Origin: Polyangiaceae bacterium
GTDB taxonomy: Bacteria > Myxococcota_A > Polyangia > Polyangiales > Polyangiaceae
Length of the DNA: 44,750 bases
Reading direction: 5' to 3'
Assembly: GCA_020848455.1 (NCBI GenBank)
Contig: JADLAB010000532.1
Span: forward strand, 1-44,750
Positions 35,358-44,750 of the stretch are shown here, one piece after another. The notes under the pieces were generated by a model. That model saw only the letters and a program-made list of their open reading frames with translations. It was not told where the DNA came from and made no database searches. A program made the position numbers and the translations under genes. Every line of letters starts with the position of its first letter. Position 1 is the first letter of the stretch.

Positions 35358-36239
35358 ATGCGACGCACCCTGACCCTGACCATGGCCATCGCGCTCTTCG
35401 GCCTCCACTGCGACAGCTCCGCGCCGGAGCCCACCAAGGACACGGGGCAGAAGCCGCGCTCGAGCGCCAGCTCGCGCACCGTCGCGCCGAAGCCCTCGGC
35501 CCCGGCGGCGGCGCCGAAGACGCCCGTCGATCCGGCGCTGCTCGCTCCGGAGAAGGCCACGCTGACGGCGCCCGACAAGTTCAAGGCCCGCTTCACGACG
35601 ACCGAGGGAGACTTCGTCATCGAGGTCACGCGCGACTGGGCCCCCAACGGCGCCGATCGCTTCTTCAACCTCGTCAAGCTCGGCTACTTCACCGACGTCG
35701 CGCTCTTCCGCGTCGTCAAGAAGCCGGAATCGCCCAAGGACTTCATGGTGCAGTTTGGCATCCACGGTGTGCCCGAGGTAGCGACCAAGTGGCTCAACGC
35801 CAACATCCAGGACGATCCGGTCAAGCAGTCGAACACCGAGGGCTTCGTCACGTACGCGCAGACCAACTCGCCGAACTCGCGCTCGGTGCAGATCTTCATC
35901 AACTACACGGACAACTCCTTCCTCGACTCCAAGCGCTTCGCCCCCTTCGGCAAGGTCGTCGAGGGCATGGACGTGGTGCGCAAGTTCTACAGCGGCTACG
36001 GCGAGAAGACGACCAGCCGCCAGGGCGACATCGCCAGCAAGGGCAACGACTACCTGCACGGCACCTACCCGGAGCTCGACTACATCAAGAGCGCGGTCGT
36101 CGTCGGCGACTCCGAGGCGCCGGCGGGCTCGGCCTCGGCTTCGGCCTCGGCGGCCCCCTCCGCCTCGGCGAGCGCCGCGACCTCGGCTGCGGCGTCCGCA
36201 CCGGCGACAGCGACCGCGAGCGCCGCGCCGAAGAAGTGA
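35358..36239 (+). CDS. Lipoprotein-type cyclophilin peptidylprolyl isomerase
   Basis: 293 residues. The ATG with AGAGGAAG upstream gives a lipoprotein signal ending FGLHC (Cys18). A Pro/Ala/Ser-rich linker is followed by a cyclophilin domain (about 77-240): FTTTEGDFVIEV, FFNLVKLGYFTDVALFRVV, QIFINYTDNSFLDSKRFAPFGKVVEGMDVV. Arg118 of RVV corresponds to the catalytic Arg region; the usual FxxQ is not obvious (MVQFGIHGVPE has MVQFG). It catalyses cis-trans isomerisation of prolyl bonds, probably for outer-membrane or periplasmic proteins. The last 40 residues are a Ser/Ala/Thr low-complexity tail. A start at 35253 is possible but has no RBS. Confidence 0.9.
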   Translation: MRRTLTLTMAIALFGLHCDSSAPEPTKDTGQKPRSSASSRTVAPKPSAPAAAPKTPVDPALLAPEKATLTAPDKFKARFTTTEGDFVIEVTRDWAPNGADRFFNLVKLGYFTDVALFRVVKKPESPKDFMVQFGIHGVPEVATKWLNANIQDDPVKQSNTEGFVTYAQTNSPNSRSVQIFINYTDNSFLDSKRFAPFGKVVEGMDVVRKFYSGYGEKTTSRQGDIASKGNDYLHGTYPELDYIKSAVVVGDSEAPAGSASASASAAPSASASAATSAAASAPATATASAAPKK

Positions 36240-36300
36240 TCGCGTAGCGACACGCGCGCGTCGATCCGTCCGGCTGGCCAAGGCAGCAACTCGATCAGCG

Positions 36301-36392
36301 CCACGGAGGCACCGAGACACGGAGCGTGACACGGAGGAGCCGCTGAACCCTGCGGGCTCCGTGCAGCTCTCCGTGTCTCGGCGTCTCTGTGG
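36301..36392. repeat. Long imperfect hairpin between converging genes
   Basis: A 92-bp dyad. The left arm (36301-36324, beginning CCACGGAGGCACCGAGACAC) pairs with the right arm (36369-36392) at about 21 of 24 positions; an inner CACGGAG/CTCCGTG stem is separated from it by 5-nt internal loops on both sides. The sequence style (CACGGAG, CCGAGACAC motifs) resembles dispersed repeats found in several environmental genomes. It may also serve as bidirectional terminator for the cyclophilin gene and bamA. Confidence 0.75.
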
Positions 36393-36427
36393 TCGTCTCC
36401 TTCTGGGCAGGGGGGCCGGCCGACCGC

Positions 36428-38989
36428 TCAGAAGAAGTTGCCGATCGTGAACTCGAACACGCTCGTCTCTTCGTAGGGCAGGGGCTTGAGCGGGAAGCCC
36501 CACTCGAAGCGCAGCGGGCCGAGCGGAGAGATCCAGCGCAGGCCGAAGCCCACGCTGGTCCGCACGTTGAAGATGTCGGCGGCCTTGAAGCACGGGTTCG
36601 TCACGTCGTGCAGGCTCGCCGAGGCGGCGTCGCAGTACACGCCCTCGAGGTTCCACGCGTTGCCGAGGTCGGTGAACACGACCCCGCGCAGCCCGACCGG
36701 CTGCACGATGGGGAACTCGAGCTCGAGGTTCTGGAAGTACTGCATGTTGCCGCCGACGTTCGCGCCGTTGGCGTAGAAGGGCGCGTTCTCGTCGAGGCTC
36801 TGCTTGAGCGGGAGGCGCGGGCCCACGGTGCGCAGGCGGTAGCCGCGGAGGTCGAAGATGCCGCCGAGGAAGAAGCGCGCGAAGAGCGGCACGCCGTCGG
36901 TGCCGGGGCTCGTCACGAGGCCCGCCTCGGCGTTGAACTTGAGCACCACGTCGGTGGTGACCGGGTAGTAGAAGCGCGCGAGCAGGCGGTTCTTGATGTA
37001 CTCGTTGTCGCTGCCGAACTGGCGGAGCGCGATCTCGCTCGAGGCCTGCAGGTACACGCCCTCGCTCGGGAAGATGCGATCGTTGCGCGTGTCGTAGGTC
37101 AGGCTCGGTCGGAAGCTCGACGTGAGGCCGTCGTTGAACAGGTTCGCGAGCGGCAGGCGCTGGAACACGCTCACGGCCGCGGCCGTCCCGAAGAGCGTGG
37201 TCGTCGTGCGCGTGTCGATCGCGTCGTCCTTGAGGGTGTAGCCGAGCGAGGCGAAGAGCTTGTTGTCGATGAGCGGGTAGCCGAAGGTGAGCGAGCCGCC
37301 GCGCGACTCCACCGAGAACTGGCTGTAGGAGCGCACCTGGTCGAAGGCCTCGACGTTCGCCGAGAACGGGCTGTCGAACAGGTACGGCTCGTACAGGTGG
37401 ATCTCGATGAGCTGCTTCAGCCCCGAGACCTGCGCCTGCAGCGACAGCGCCTGGCCGTTGCCGAACAGGTTCTGCTGCTGCACCTGGGCCGTCGCGATGA
37501 AGCTCTCGATGCTGGAGAAGCCGGCGCCGATCTGGAACGTGCCGGTCGGCTTCTCGATGACGTCGACCATGACGTTGATGTGGTCCGGGTCGTCGCCCTG
37601 CGCGGTCTGCAGATCGACGCGCTGGAAGTAGCCGAGCTGCGCGATGCGCAGGCGCGAGGAGGCGAGCCTCGTCTCGCTGAAGAGCGCGCCCTCCTTGATC
37701 TCCATCTCGCGCCGGATGACGCGGTCGCGCGTCTTCGTGTTGCCCTTGATCTCGATGCGTCCGAAGCGCACCGGCCCGCGGCGCTGCACGCGGACGATGA
37801 TGTCGACGCGCTGCTGCTCGGGGTAGACCTGGCTCTGGGGCCGGGCCTCGACGTGCGCGAAGCCGGCGTCGCGGTACATCGTCTGGATGCCGGCGATGTC
37901 CTTGGCCAGCTCGGCCGCGTTGTACCACTCGCCCGGGCGCGCCCGCACCATGTCGCGGACGGTGCGGTGCCCGCCGAGCGGCTCGACCTCGCGCCCGTCG
38001 CTGTCGGTCTCGATGACGCTCAGGCGCCGGATCTTGAAGCGCGGACCCTCGTCCACCGTGATGACGATGTCGATGCCGGTGCGGTCGGGCGTGAGCAGCA
38101 CGCGCGGCGCCGAGATCTGCACGCCGAGGTAGCCGCGATCGTAGTAGAGCGACGTCAGCACGAGCACGTCGCGCTCGAAGGCGTCCTGCCGGAACGGGCC
38201 ACCGCGCCCGAAGTCGAAGAAGCCGCCCTTGCCGGTGAGCATCGAGGCGCGCAGATCGTCGTCCGAGACGTCGTGGTTGCCGATGAAGGTGATGCGCCGG
38301 ACGGTGACCTTCTCGTACTCCCGGATCGTCACGCGCACCGAGACCTGGTTGTCCTTCTGCGGGACGACCTCGTAGCGCGCCTCGGCGAGGAAGAAGCCGT
38401 CCTCGGCGTACTTGTCGCGGATCTTCTGCACCGCGCGGCGCAGGGCCGCGTGGTTGATGATGCTGCCGAGCTTCACCTCGGCGGTGACGATGCCGTTGAG
38501 GTCGTCCTCGTCGAGCTTGTGGTTGCCGGTGTAGGTGATTTCCTTGATGCTCGGCCGCTCCTGGACGATGACCCGGAGCTTCACGCCCTCGTCGCGGCGC
38601 GTGAGGTCGACCTCGATGCCGTCGAAGTAGCCGGAGTCCCAGAGCTCGCGCACGTCGCGCGTGACGCCCTTCGGGTTGAAGAGCTTGCCCACCTTCATCC
38701 AGCGGATCATCCCGTCGAGCTCTTCGGGGGTGACTCGCTCGTTGCCGTCGAAGCGCACGTCGAGGATGGGCTGCCCGGCGGCGAGCTCGGCGTCCGTCGG
38801 GGGCAGCGCCGCGGTCGGCGGGCTCTTGGGACGGGGGGGTTGAGGTTGCCCCGGGGGCTGGGGCTGGCCCGGCGGCTGGGGCTGAGCGGGCGGCTGGTCC
38901 GGCGGCCCTGGCTGGGCCCACGCCCGACCCGCGCACAGCATGGCGAACGCCGTCAGCACGAATGCGATGAAGCGGCGGGGTGAGGCCAT
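36428..38989 (-). CDS. bamA: Outer membrane protein assembly factor BamA
   Basis: 853 residues. The signal peptide ends around RAWAQ (about residue 26), followed by a Pro/Gln repeat (QPPGQPQPPGQPQPP, 29-58). Five POTRA-like domains follow (starting GQPILDVRFDGNERVTPEEL; ITYTGNHKLDEDDLN; ITFIGNHDVSDDDLR; later GRIEIKGNTKTRDRVI). The C-terminal beta barrel carries the loop-6 motif DLRGYRLRTVGPR and the terminal aromatic IGNFF, as in BamA. It inserts barrel proteins into the outer membrane. The ATG at 38989 matches the signal; a longer frame to 39076 is unsupported. It lies divergent from parC. The usual skp-lpxD neighbours are absent here. Confidence 0.94.
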   Translation of the reverse strand: MASPRRFIAFVLTAFAMLCAGRAWAQPGPPDQPPAQPQPPGQPQPPGQPQPPRPKSPPTAALPPTDAELAAGQPILDVRFDGNERVTPEELDGMIRWMKVGKLFNPKGVTRDVRELWDSGYFDGIEVDLTRRDEGVKLRVIVQERPSIKEITYTGNHKLDEDDLNGIVTAEVKLGSIINHAALRRAVQKIRDKYAEDGFFLAEARYEVVPQKDNQVSVRVTIREYEKVTVRRITFIGNHDVSDDDLRASMLTGKGGFFDFGRGGPFRQDAFERDVLVLTSLYYDRGYLGVQISAPRVLLTPDRTGIDIVITVDEGPRFKIRRLSVIETDSDGREVEPLGGHRTVRDMVRARPGEWYNAAELAKDIAGIQTMYRDAGFAHVEARPQSQVYPEQQRVDIIVRVQRRGPVRFGRIEIKGNTKTRDRVIRREMEIKEGALFSETRLASSRLRIAQLGYFQRVDLQTAQGDDPDHINVMVDVIEKPTGTFQIGAGFSSIESFIATAQVQQQNLFGNGQALSLQAQVSGLKQLIEIHLYEPYLFDSPFSANVEAFDQVRSYSQFSVESRGGSLTFGYPLIDNKLFASLGYTLKDDAIDTRTTTTLFGTAAAVSVFQRLPLANLFNDGLTSSFRPSLTYDTRNDRIFPSEGVYLQASSEIALRQFGSDNEYIKNRLLARFYYPVTTDVVLKFNAEAGLVTSPGTDGVPLFARFFLGGIFDLRGYRLRTVGPRLPLKQSLDENAPFYANGANVGGNMQYFQNLELEFPIVQPVGLRGVVFTDLGNAWNLEGVYCDAASASLHDVTNPCFKAADIFNVRTSVGFGLRWISPLGPLRFEWGFPLKPLPYEETSVFEFTIGNFF

Positions 38990-39184
38990 CGGGGGGGGCG
39001 CGCTCGGCCGGAAGACCCGGCTCGACGAGAGCTCGGCGGGAGCCGTAGCCCATGCCGCCCCGGGTCTCAAGGCCATAGGCGCGGGACGGAGCCTGCGGCC
39101 GCAGCGCGGGGCTGCCGGCGCGCGTCGCTCCTCGTTCGGGGTGTCGGAGCGCCCGTGCGGGCGCTCGTCGGCGGGTGGTCACGG

Positions 39185-39214
39185 TTGACGGCGCGCCGCG
39201 CTCTCCGCTATTGG
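39185..39214 (+). promoter_or_regulatory. Candidate promoter of parC-parE
   Basis: TTGACG (39185-39190), 18-bp spacer, TATTGG (39209-39214). The start point would lie about 38 nt before the parC GTG. Good -35, mediocre -10. Confidence 0.35.
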
Positions 39215-39258
39215 CTCAAGCGCACCGTACTGAACGTCGGTGTAGGACCGGAAGCGCC

Positions 39259-41733
39259 GTGGCGAAGATCCCCCAGCTCGACCTGCCGCTCACGGGGGCG
39301 GCCAACCCGAGGTCCCCGACCGCGCCCGAGGCCGGGGGCGGCCCAGGTGGGGGGCCGCCCCAGGGCACGCCGCCCGGGGGGCGCCGGCGGGGCGGGGACT
39401 CGATCCTGCCCCCGCCGATCCCGGACACCTCGCTCGCGGGCGAGGCCGAGCGCCGCTACCTCAACTACGCGCTCAGCGTCATCACGTCCCGCGCCTTGCC
39501 GGACGTGCGCGACGGTCTGAAGCCCGTGCAGCGGCGCATCCTCTACGCGATGCACCACGACATGCGCCTCGGCCCGGACGCCAAGCACCGCAAGAGCGCG
39601 GCGGTGGTCGGCGAGGTGATGGGCAAGTACCACCCGCACGGCGACGTGGCGATCTACGAGGCCATGGCGCGCATGGCGCAGTCGTTCTCGCTGCGCGCGA
39701 CGCTGGTCGACGGCCACGGCAACTTCGGTTCGCCCGATGGCGATTCGCCGGCGGCCATGCGTTACACCGAGGCGAAGCTGCGGCCGCTCGCCCAGGAGCT
39801 CCTCGACGAGATCGACATGGACACCGTCGAGTTCCGGCCGAACTACGACAACACGCTGCGCGAGCCGGTCGTGGTGCCCGCGCGCTTTCCGAACCTGCTC
39901 GTCAACGGCAGCTACGGCATCGCCGTCGGCATGGCGACGAGCATCCCGCCCCACAACCTCGGCGAGGTCATCGACGCCTGCGTGTACCTCATCGACGAGC
40001 CGACGCCGCGCGCGCAGGACTTGCTCAAGTTCGTCAAGGGACCCGACTTTCCGACCGGGGGCCAGCTGCAGGTCACGAAGCGCGAGCTCGCCGAGGTCTA
40101 CGAGACGGGCCACGGCTCGCTGAAGCTGCGCGGCGAGTGGAAGCTCGAGCCCGGCAGCGGGCGTGGCGACCCCGACGCCATCGTCATCACCAGCATCCCG
40201 TTCGCGGTCGAGCGCAAGGCGATCGTCGAGAAGATCGCCGAGATCATCCTGCAGAAGAAGCTCCCGGCGCTGTCGGACGTGCGCGACGAGTCGACCGAGC
40301 AGGTGCGCGTGGTGCTCGAGTGCAAGCGCGGCAGCGACGCGCCGCTCGTGATGGCCTACCTCTTCAAGCACACGGGGCTCGCGGCGAACGTGCAGGTGAA
40401 CCTCACTTGCCTCGTGCCGGTGGAGGGCGCGGCCGTGGCGGCGCCGCAGCGGCTCGGCCTGATGCCGATGCTGCGCGAGTTCCTCGACTTTCGCTTCGCG
40501 ACGGTCACGCGCCGGCTCGAGCACGAGCTGCGCGAGCTCGAGCGCCGCATCCACATTCTCGAGGGCTTCGAGCTCGTGTTCGACGTGCTCGGGGAGGTCA
40601 TCGCCATCATCCGCAAGAGCGACGGCAAGGCCGATGCGGCCGAGAAGCTCGTGGGGCGCTTCGGGCTCTCGGCGGCGCAGGCCGACGCCATCCTCGAGCT
40701 GCGGCTCTACCGCCTGGCGCGCCTCGAGATCCTCGCCATCCAGCGCGAGCTCGCCGAGCGGCGCCTGGTGCAGAAGCGTCTGCAGGGCCTCCTCAAGAGC
40801 GACGCGAAGCGCTGGGAGCTCGTGCGCGGCGAGCTGCTCGACATCAAGAAGCGCTACGGCGACAAGCGTCGCACGCGCGTCGTGGCCGATGCAAACGAGC
40901 CCGAGTTCGCCGCGGAGGACTTCATCGTCGACGAGGACGCGCGCGTCATCCTGTGCGCGAGCGGCTGGGTGAAGCGCGGTCGCGACATCGACGTCGCCGC
41001 GACGCGCCTGCGCGAGGGCGACAGCGTGCTCGCCGCGGTGGCGGGCTCGACGCGCGCCACCGTGGCGTTCCTCTCGAGCCACGGCGTCTGCTACAGCTGC
41101 CGCATCCACGACTTGCCTGCGACGACCGGCTACGGCGAGCCCATCCAGAGCCTGTTCAAGCTCGGCGACGGCGAGCGCATCGTCGCCGCCCTGTCCTGTG
41201 ACGCGCGCGTCCGCGAGGTGCCGCCGCCGAACGAGAGTGCGAGCGAGCCCGAGCCGCCCTTCGGGGTCGCCGTCACGCGCCGCGGGCTCGGCATGCGCTT
41301 CTCGCTCCGCCCCTTCGGCGAGCCCTCCACGCGCGCCGGTCGCAAGTTCTGCCGCCTCAACGAGGGCGACGAGGTGATCGCCTGCTTCGCGCTCGACCGC
41401 CGCGGCGAGCACGTGATGTGCGCGGCGAGCGACGGTCACGCCATCGCCGTCGAGTGCGAAGAGCTGCCGATCCTCGCCGGGCCCGGCAAGGGCGTCATGG
41501 TGCTCAAGCTCGACGACGACGCGGAGCTGCTCGGCGCCGCGCTCGGGGTGCGCGACCTCGACGCCATCGAGGTCGAGACGGGCAAGGGCAGCGCGCGCTC
41601 GCTCACGCTGCGCAGCCTGGTCGGGACGCGCGGCGGTCGCGGCCACGCCATCGTCAAGCGCGGCGGCTTCTCGCGCTTCGTGACGCCGCCGGTGGAGACG
41701 CCGGTGCTCGAGGCGCGCACCACGGACAAGTGA
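39259..41733 (+). CDS. parC: DNA topoisomerase IV subunit A
   Basis: 824 residues from a GTG with GGAAG upstream. A Gly/Pro-rich N-terminal extension (about 1-60) precedes the breakage-reunion domain; catalytic Tyr169 in AAMRYTE. There is no GyrA box in the C-terminal domain, which together with the downstream parE favours topoisomerase IV (decatenation) over gyrase. At the quinolone site the motif is [10 protein letters not shown]: Val130 occupies the position of E. coli ParC Ser80, while Glu134 (E. coli Glu84) is kept. parE follows after 53 bp. A second type IIA A subunit, gyrA, lies 10.5 kb away on the other strand. Confidence 0.94.
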   Translation: MAKIPQLDLPLTGAANPRSPTAPEAGGGPGGGPPQGTPPGGRRRGGDSILPPPIPDTSLAGEAERRYLNYALSVITSRALPDVRDGLKPVQRRILYAMHHDMRLGPDAKHRKSAAVVGEVMGKYHPHGDVAIYEAMARMAQSFSLRATLVDGHGNFGSPDGDSPAAMRYTEAKLRPLAQELLDEIDMDTVEFRPNYDNTLREPVVVPARFPNLLVNGSYGIAVGMATSIPPHNLGEVIDACVYLIDEPTPRAQDLLKFVKGPDFPTGGQLQVTKRELAEVYETGHGSLKLRGEWKLEPGSGRGDPDAIVITSIPFAVERKAIVEKIAEIILQKKLPALSDVRDESTEQVRVVLECKRGSDAPLVMAYLFKHTGLAANVQVNLTCLVPVEGAAVAAPQRLGLMPMLREFLDFRFATVTRRLEHELRELERRIHILEGFELVFDVLGEVIAIIRKSDGKADAAEKLVGRFGLSAAQADAILELRLYRLARLEILAIQRELAERRLVQKRLQGLLKSDAKRWELVRGELLDIKKRYGDKRRTRVVADANEPEFAAEDFIVDEDARVILCASGWVKRGRDIDVAATRLREGDSVLAAVAGSTRATVAFLSSHGVCYSCRIHDLPATTGYGEPIQSLFKLGDGERIVAALSCDARVREVPPPNESASEPEPPFGVAVTRRGLGMRFSLRPFGEPSTRAGRKFCRLNEGDEVIACFALDRRGEHVMCAASDGHAIAVECEELPILAGPGKGVMVLKLDDDAELLGAALGVRDLDAIEVETGKGSARSLTLRSLVGTRGGRGHAIVKRGGFSRFVTPPVETPVLEARTTDK

Positions 41734-41786
41734 CACGAGCCGCGCCGCGACGAGCTGCGCGGCGACCAGACCCGGAAGGCGCGACG

Positions 41787-43700
<1,914 letters not shown>

Positions 43701-43738
43701 AGGAGTCTGCAGCCCGGGCGCGAACGCGACGCGTCGGG

Positions 43739-43947
43739 CAGTTGTCAGTGGTCAGTCGTCAGTACTCAGCCCGGACGGCCCTGCGGGCCGAGCGGATGCC
43801 TCTCTCTCGGACTCCGGGGCTGACTCCTGGTTCCGAGCGGTCCCAGAAGCGCGTCCGGGCTGACAGCGCCCTCGGTGCGAAGGCGCCGGAGGCGCTGACT
43901 GCGCCCACGGAAGGGGCCAAGCCTCTGCGGCTGACCACTGAGAACTG
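43739..43947. repeat. 209-bp element with 17-bp terminal inverted repeats
   Basis: CAGTTGTCAGTGGTCAG at 43739-43755 and CTGACCACTGAGAACTG at 43931-43947 are inverted repeats matching at 16 of 17. The interior is GC-rich with several small stems (GGCCCTGCGGGCC) and scattered CTGACT/CTGACA words. No ORF of its own. It sits between parE and the RRM gene, ending 17 bp before the RRM stop codon. MITE- or REP-like dispersed repeat is the likeliest reading. Confidence 0.7.
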
Positions 43948-43964
43948 ATGACCGACGACTCGCT

Positions 43965-44351
43965 TCACCAGCGCTCGCGCCGGCCGCCCCTGCGCTCGCG
44001 ATCGCCGCCCCCGGGGCCCTCGCTGCGGCCGCCCGCGCCCCCGCCGCCGTAGCCGCCACCCCCGCGTCCGCCGCCGGAACGGCCGCCGCCTCCGCCGCCG
44101 CTGCCCCGCTCGCGCGCCGGGCTCACGTTGAGCGCGCGCCCGTCGAGCACCTGGCCGTTCATGCTCTCGACGGCGCGCTCCGCGTGCTCCTCGCTGCCGA
44201 ACTCGACGAAGCCGAACCCCCGCGAGCGTCCCGTGACGTGGTCGACCACCACCGTCGTGGCGGTGATGTCGCCGCAGCTCGCGAAGGCGCTCCGGAGCTC
44301 GTCCTCGGTGACGTTGTACGACAGATTGCCGACGTAAAGCCGTGCGCTCAT
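43965..44351 (-). CDS. RRM RNA-binding protein with Gly/Arg-rich tail
   Basis: 128 residues. One RRM: RNP2 RLYVGN (4-9) and RNP1 RGFGFVEF (44-51), both with the aromatic residues that stack on RNA bases. The last 45 residues are a Gly/Arg-rich RGG-like tail (GRSGGGRGGGGYGGGG), typical of bacterial Rbp proteins of myxobacteria and cyanobacteria. They bind single-stranded RNA and are often cold-inducible; regulation here is unknown. I start at the ATG with GTGGAGC just upstream; the frame runs on to 44468 but without family similarity. The upstream gap (44352-44623) could hold a long leader. Confidence 0.93.
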   Translation of the reverse strand: MSARLYVGNLSYNVTEDELRSAFASCGDITATTVVVDHVTGRSRGFGFVEFGSEEHAERAVESMNGQVLDGRALNVSPARERGSGGGGGGRSGGGRGGGGYGGGGAGGRSEGPGGGDRERRGGRRERW

Positions 44352-44542
44352 GCTCCACCCCAACCCGCGCGCCTGACGGTCGCCCTCGAACGAACGCTCG
44401 GCGCCATGTGCTGATGAGACCCAACGGTCCGCGCTGCCCCATGCAACCCGGCCGACACGCGACAGCACGCGAACCCAGCGGATCGAGAGCTGACGGGGTT
44501 CCCCAAAGCGATATCACGCCGATGCCCGAGCACAAGCCCGAA

Positions 44543-44563
44543 CGGGCGCCCCTCCGGCGCCCG
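44543..44563. terminator. GC-rich stem-loop in the RRM-regulator gap
   Basis: CGGGCGCC (44543-44550) and GGCGCCCG (44556-44563) form a perfect 8-bp stem with a 5-nt loop. A second perfect palindrome, CCGCCGATCGGCGG, is at 44581-44594. They lie downstream of the regulator stop on the minus strand and could end its transcript before the RRM gene. No U-tract directly follows. Confidence 0.4.
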
Positions 44564-44623
44564 CGGACCGGTGTTTTCGGCCGCCGATCGGCGGTCGCCG
44601 CGGCGCGACGGGGCGCGCCGATC

Positions 44624-44750
44624 TCAGCGGTACTCGTCGGCGTCGATGCCGTAGCGCTTGAGCCAGCGGTGGACCTGCATGCGTTCGCGACCGAACTGGC
44701 GACCGACCTCGGCGAGGTTGCCGCCCGCGCGGGCGAGTGCCGAGCGCAGC
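44624..44750 (-). CDS. C-terminal end of a Fis-domain transcriptional regulator (5' end outside window)
   Basis: Only 41 residues are visible, ending HRWLKRYGIDADEYR. The segment ALARAGGNLAEVGRQFGRERMQVHRWLKRYGI is a Fis-type helix-turn-helix; quoted cores are GGNLAEVGRQFG and RMQVHRWLKRYGI. Such helices at the extreme C-terminus are typical of sigma-54-dependent activators, which are numerous in myxobacteria. The upstream AAA+ and sensor domains, if any, lie outside the window, so the class is inference. Confidence 0.75.
   Translation of the reverse strand, partial: LRSALARAGGNLAEVGRQFGRERMQVHRWLKRYGIDADEYR

Noticed and set aside
38820-38910. Tandem CCCGG/GGCTGGGG repeats near the bamA start considered as a non-coding repeat
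   Set aside because: They encode the Pro/Gln linker after the BamA signal peptide, in frame.
32211-39182. Minus-strand stop-free frame of more than 2300 codons
   Set aside because: Its last 647 codons are the kinase; the remainder runs through the antisense or another frame of the lipoprotein, cyclophilin and bamA genes and has Arg/Ala/Pro-rich nonsense composition.
43759-44535. 258-codon minus-strand frame spanning the inverted-repeat element and RRM gene
   Set aside because: It is the +1 shadow of the RRM protein and passes through the repeat; the RRM frame is clearly the real one.

Overview
The window is very GC-rich, densely coded DNA. The signs point to a myxobacterium-like member of the Myxococcota: two Hanks-type Ser/Thr kinases that begin with small CPxC zinc-ribbon-like segments, repeated TolQ/TolR (ExbB/ExbD) sets, many lipoproteins, long Ala/Pro/Arg-rich linkers, and a Fis-type C-terminus of a probable sigma-54 activator at the right edge. 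This placement is inference. There is no rRNA, tRNA, CRISPR array, prophage or transposase. Most of it is ordinary chromosome.

Layout. 1-1.8 kb (minus): feoA-feoB ferrous iron uptake, with feoB cut by the window edge and a palindromic Fur-box-like site beside the feoA start. 1.9-4.0 kb (minus): LpoB-like lipoprotein followed by a COG3014-like lipoprotein, a cell-wall pair. 4.2-7.2 kb (plus): a short-chain dehydrogenase and a cytoplasmic molybdopterin/4Fe-4S oxidoreductase. 7.3-11.2 kb (minus): a Ca-dependent PI-PLC-like lipoprotein and an EF-G paralogue with altered GTPase motifs.

11.4-17.2 kb is the most distinctive block. Two divergent operons, each with one ExbB/TolQ/MotA-type protein and two ExbD/TolR-type proteins, flank a 760-bp intergenic region. 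The right-hand operon adds a membrane-anchored protein with four cysteines spaced exactly six residues apart. This one-plus-two stoichiometry resembles myxobacterial Agl-type proton-driven motors, but the function is not proven. 17.2-21.9 kb (plus) continues with two GT-C-like multi-pass membrane proteins around a small exported or anchored protein, probably envelope glycan or lipid modification.

21.9-28.8 kb (minus): gyrA, then a Ser/Thr kinase that overlaps a TPR/coiled-coil membrane protein by 4 bp, then an unknown protein with a basic disordered tail. 28.9-31.8 kb (plus): an uncharacterised membrane protein carrying an HExxH motif, and SohB protease. 32.2-34.2 kb (minus): a second Ser/Thr kinase with a probable extracytoplasmic sensor. 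34.3-36.2 kb (plus): a lipoprotein and a lipoprotein-type cyclophilin. 36.4-39.0 kb (minus): bamA. 39.3-43.7 kb (plus): parC-parE (topoisomerase IV). 44.0-44.4 kb (minus): Gly-rich RRM protein, then the end of a Fis-domain regulator.

Both type IIA topoisomerase A subunits have a hydrophobic residue (Leu in GyrA, Val in ParC) at the quinolone-binding serine position, which predicts intrinsic low quinolone susceptibility. Two inverted-repeat elements of different sequence lie in gaps between converging genes (36.3 and 43.7 kb).
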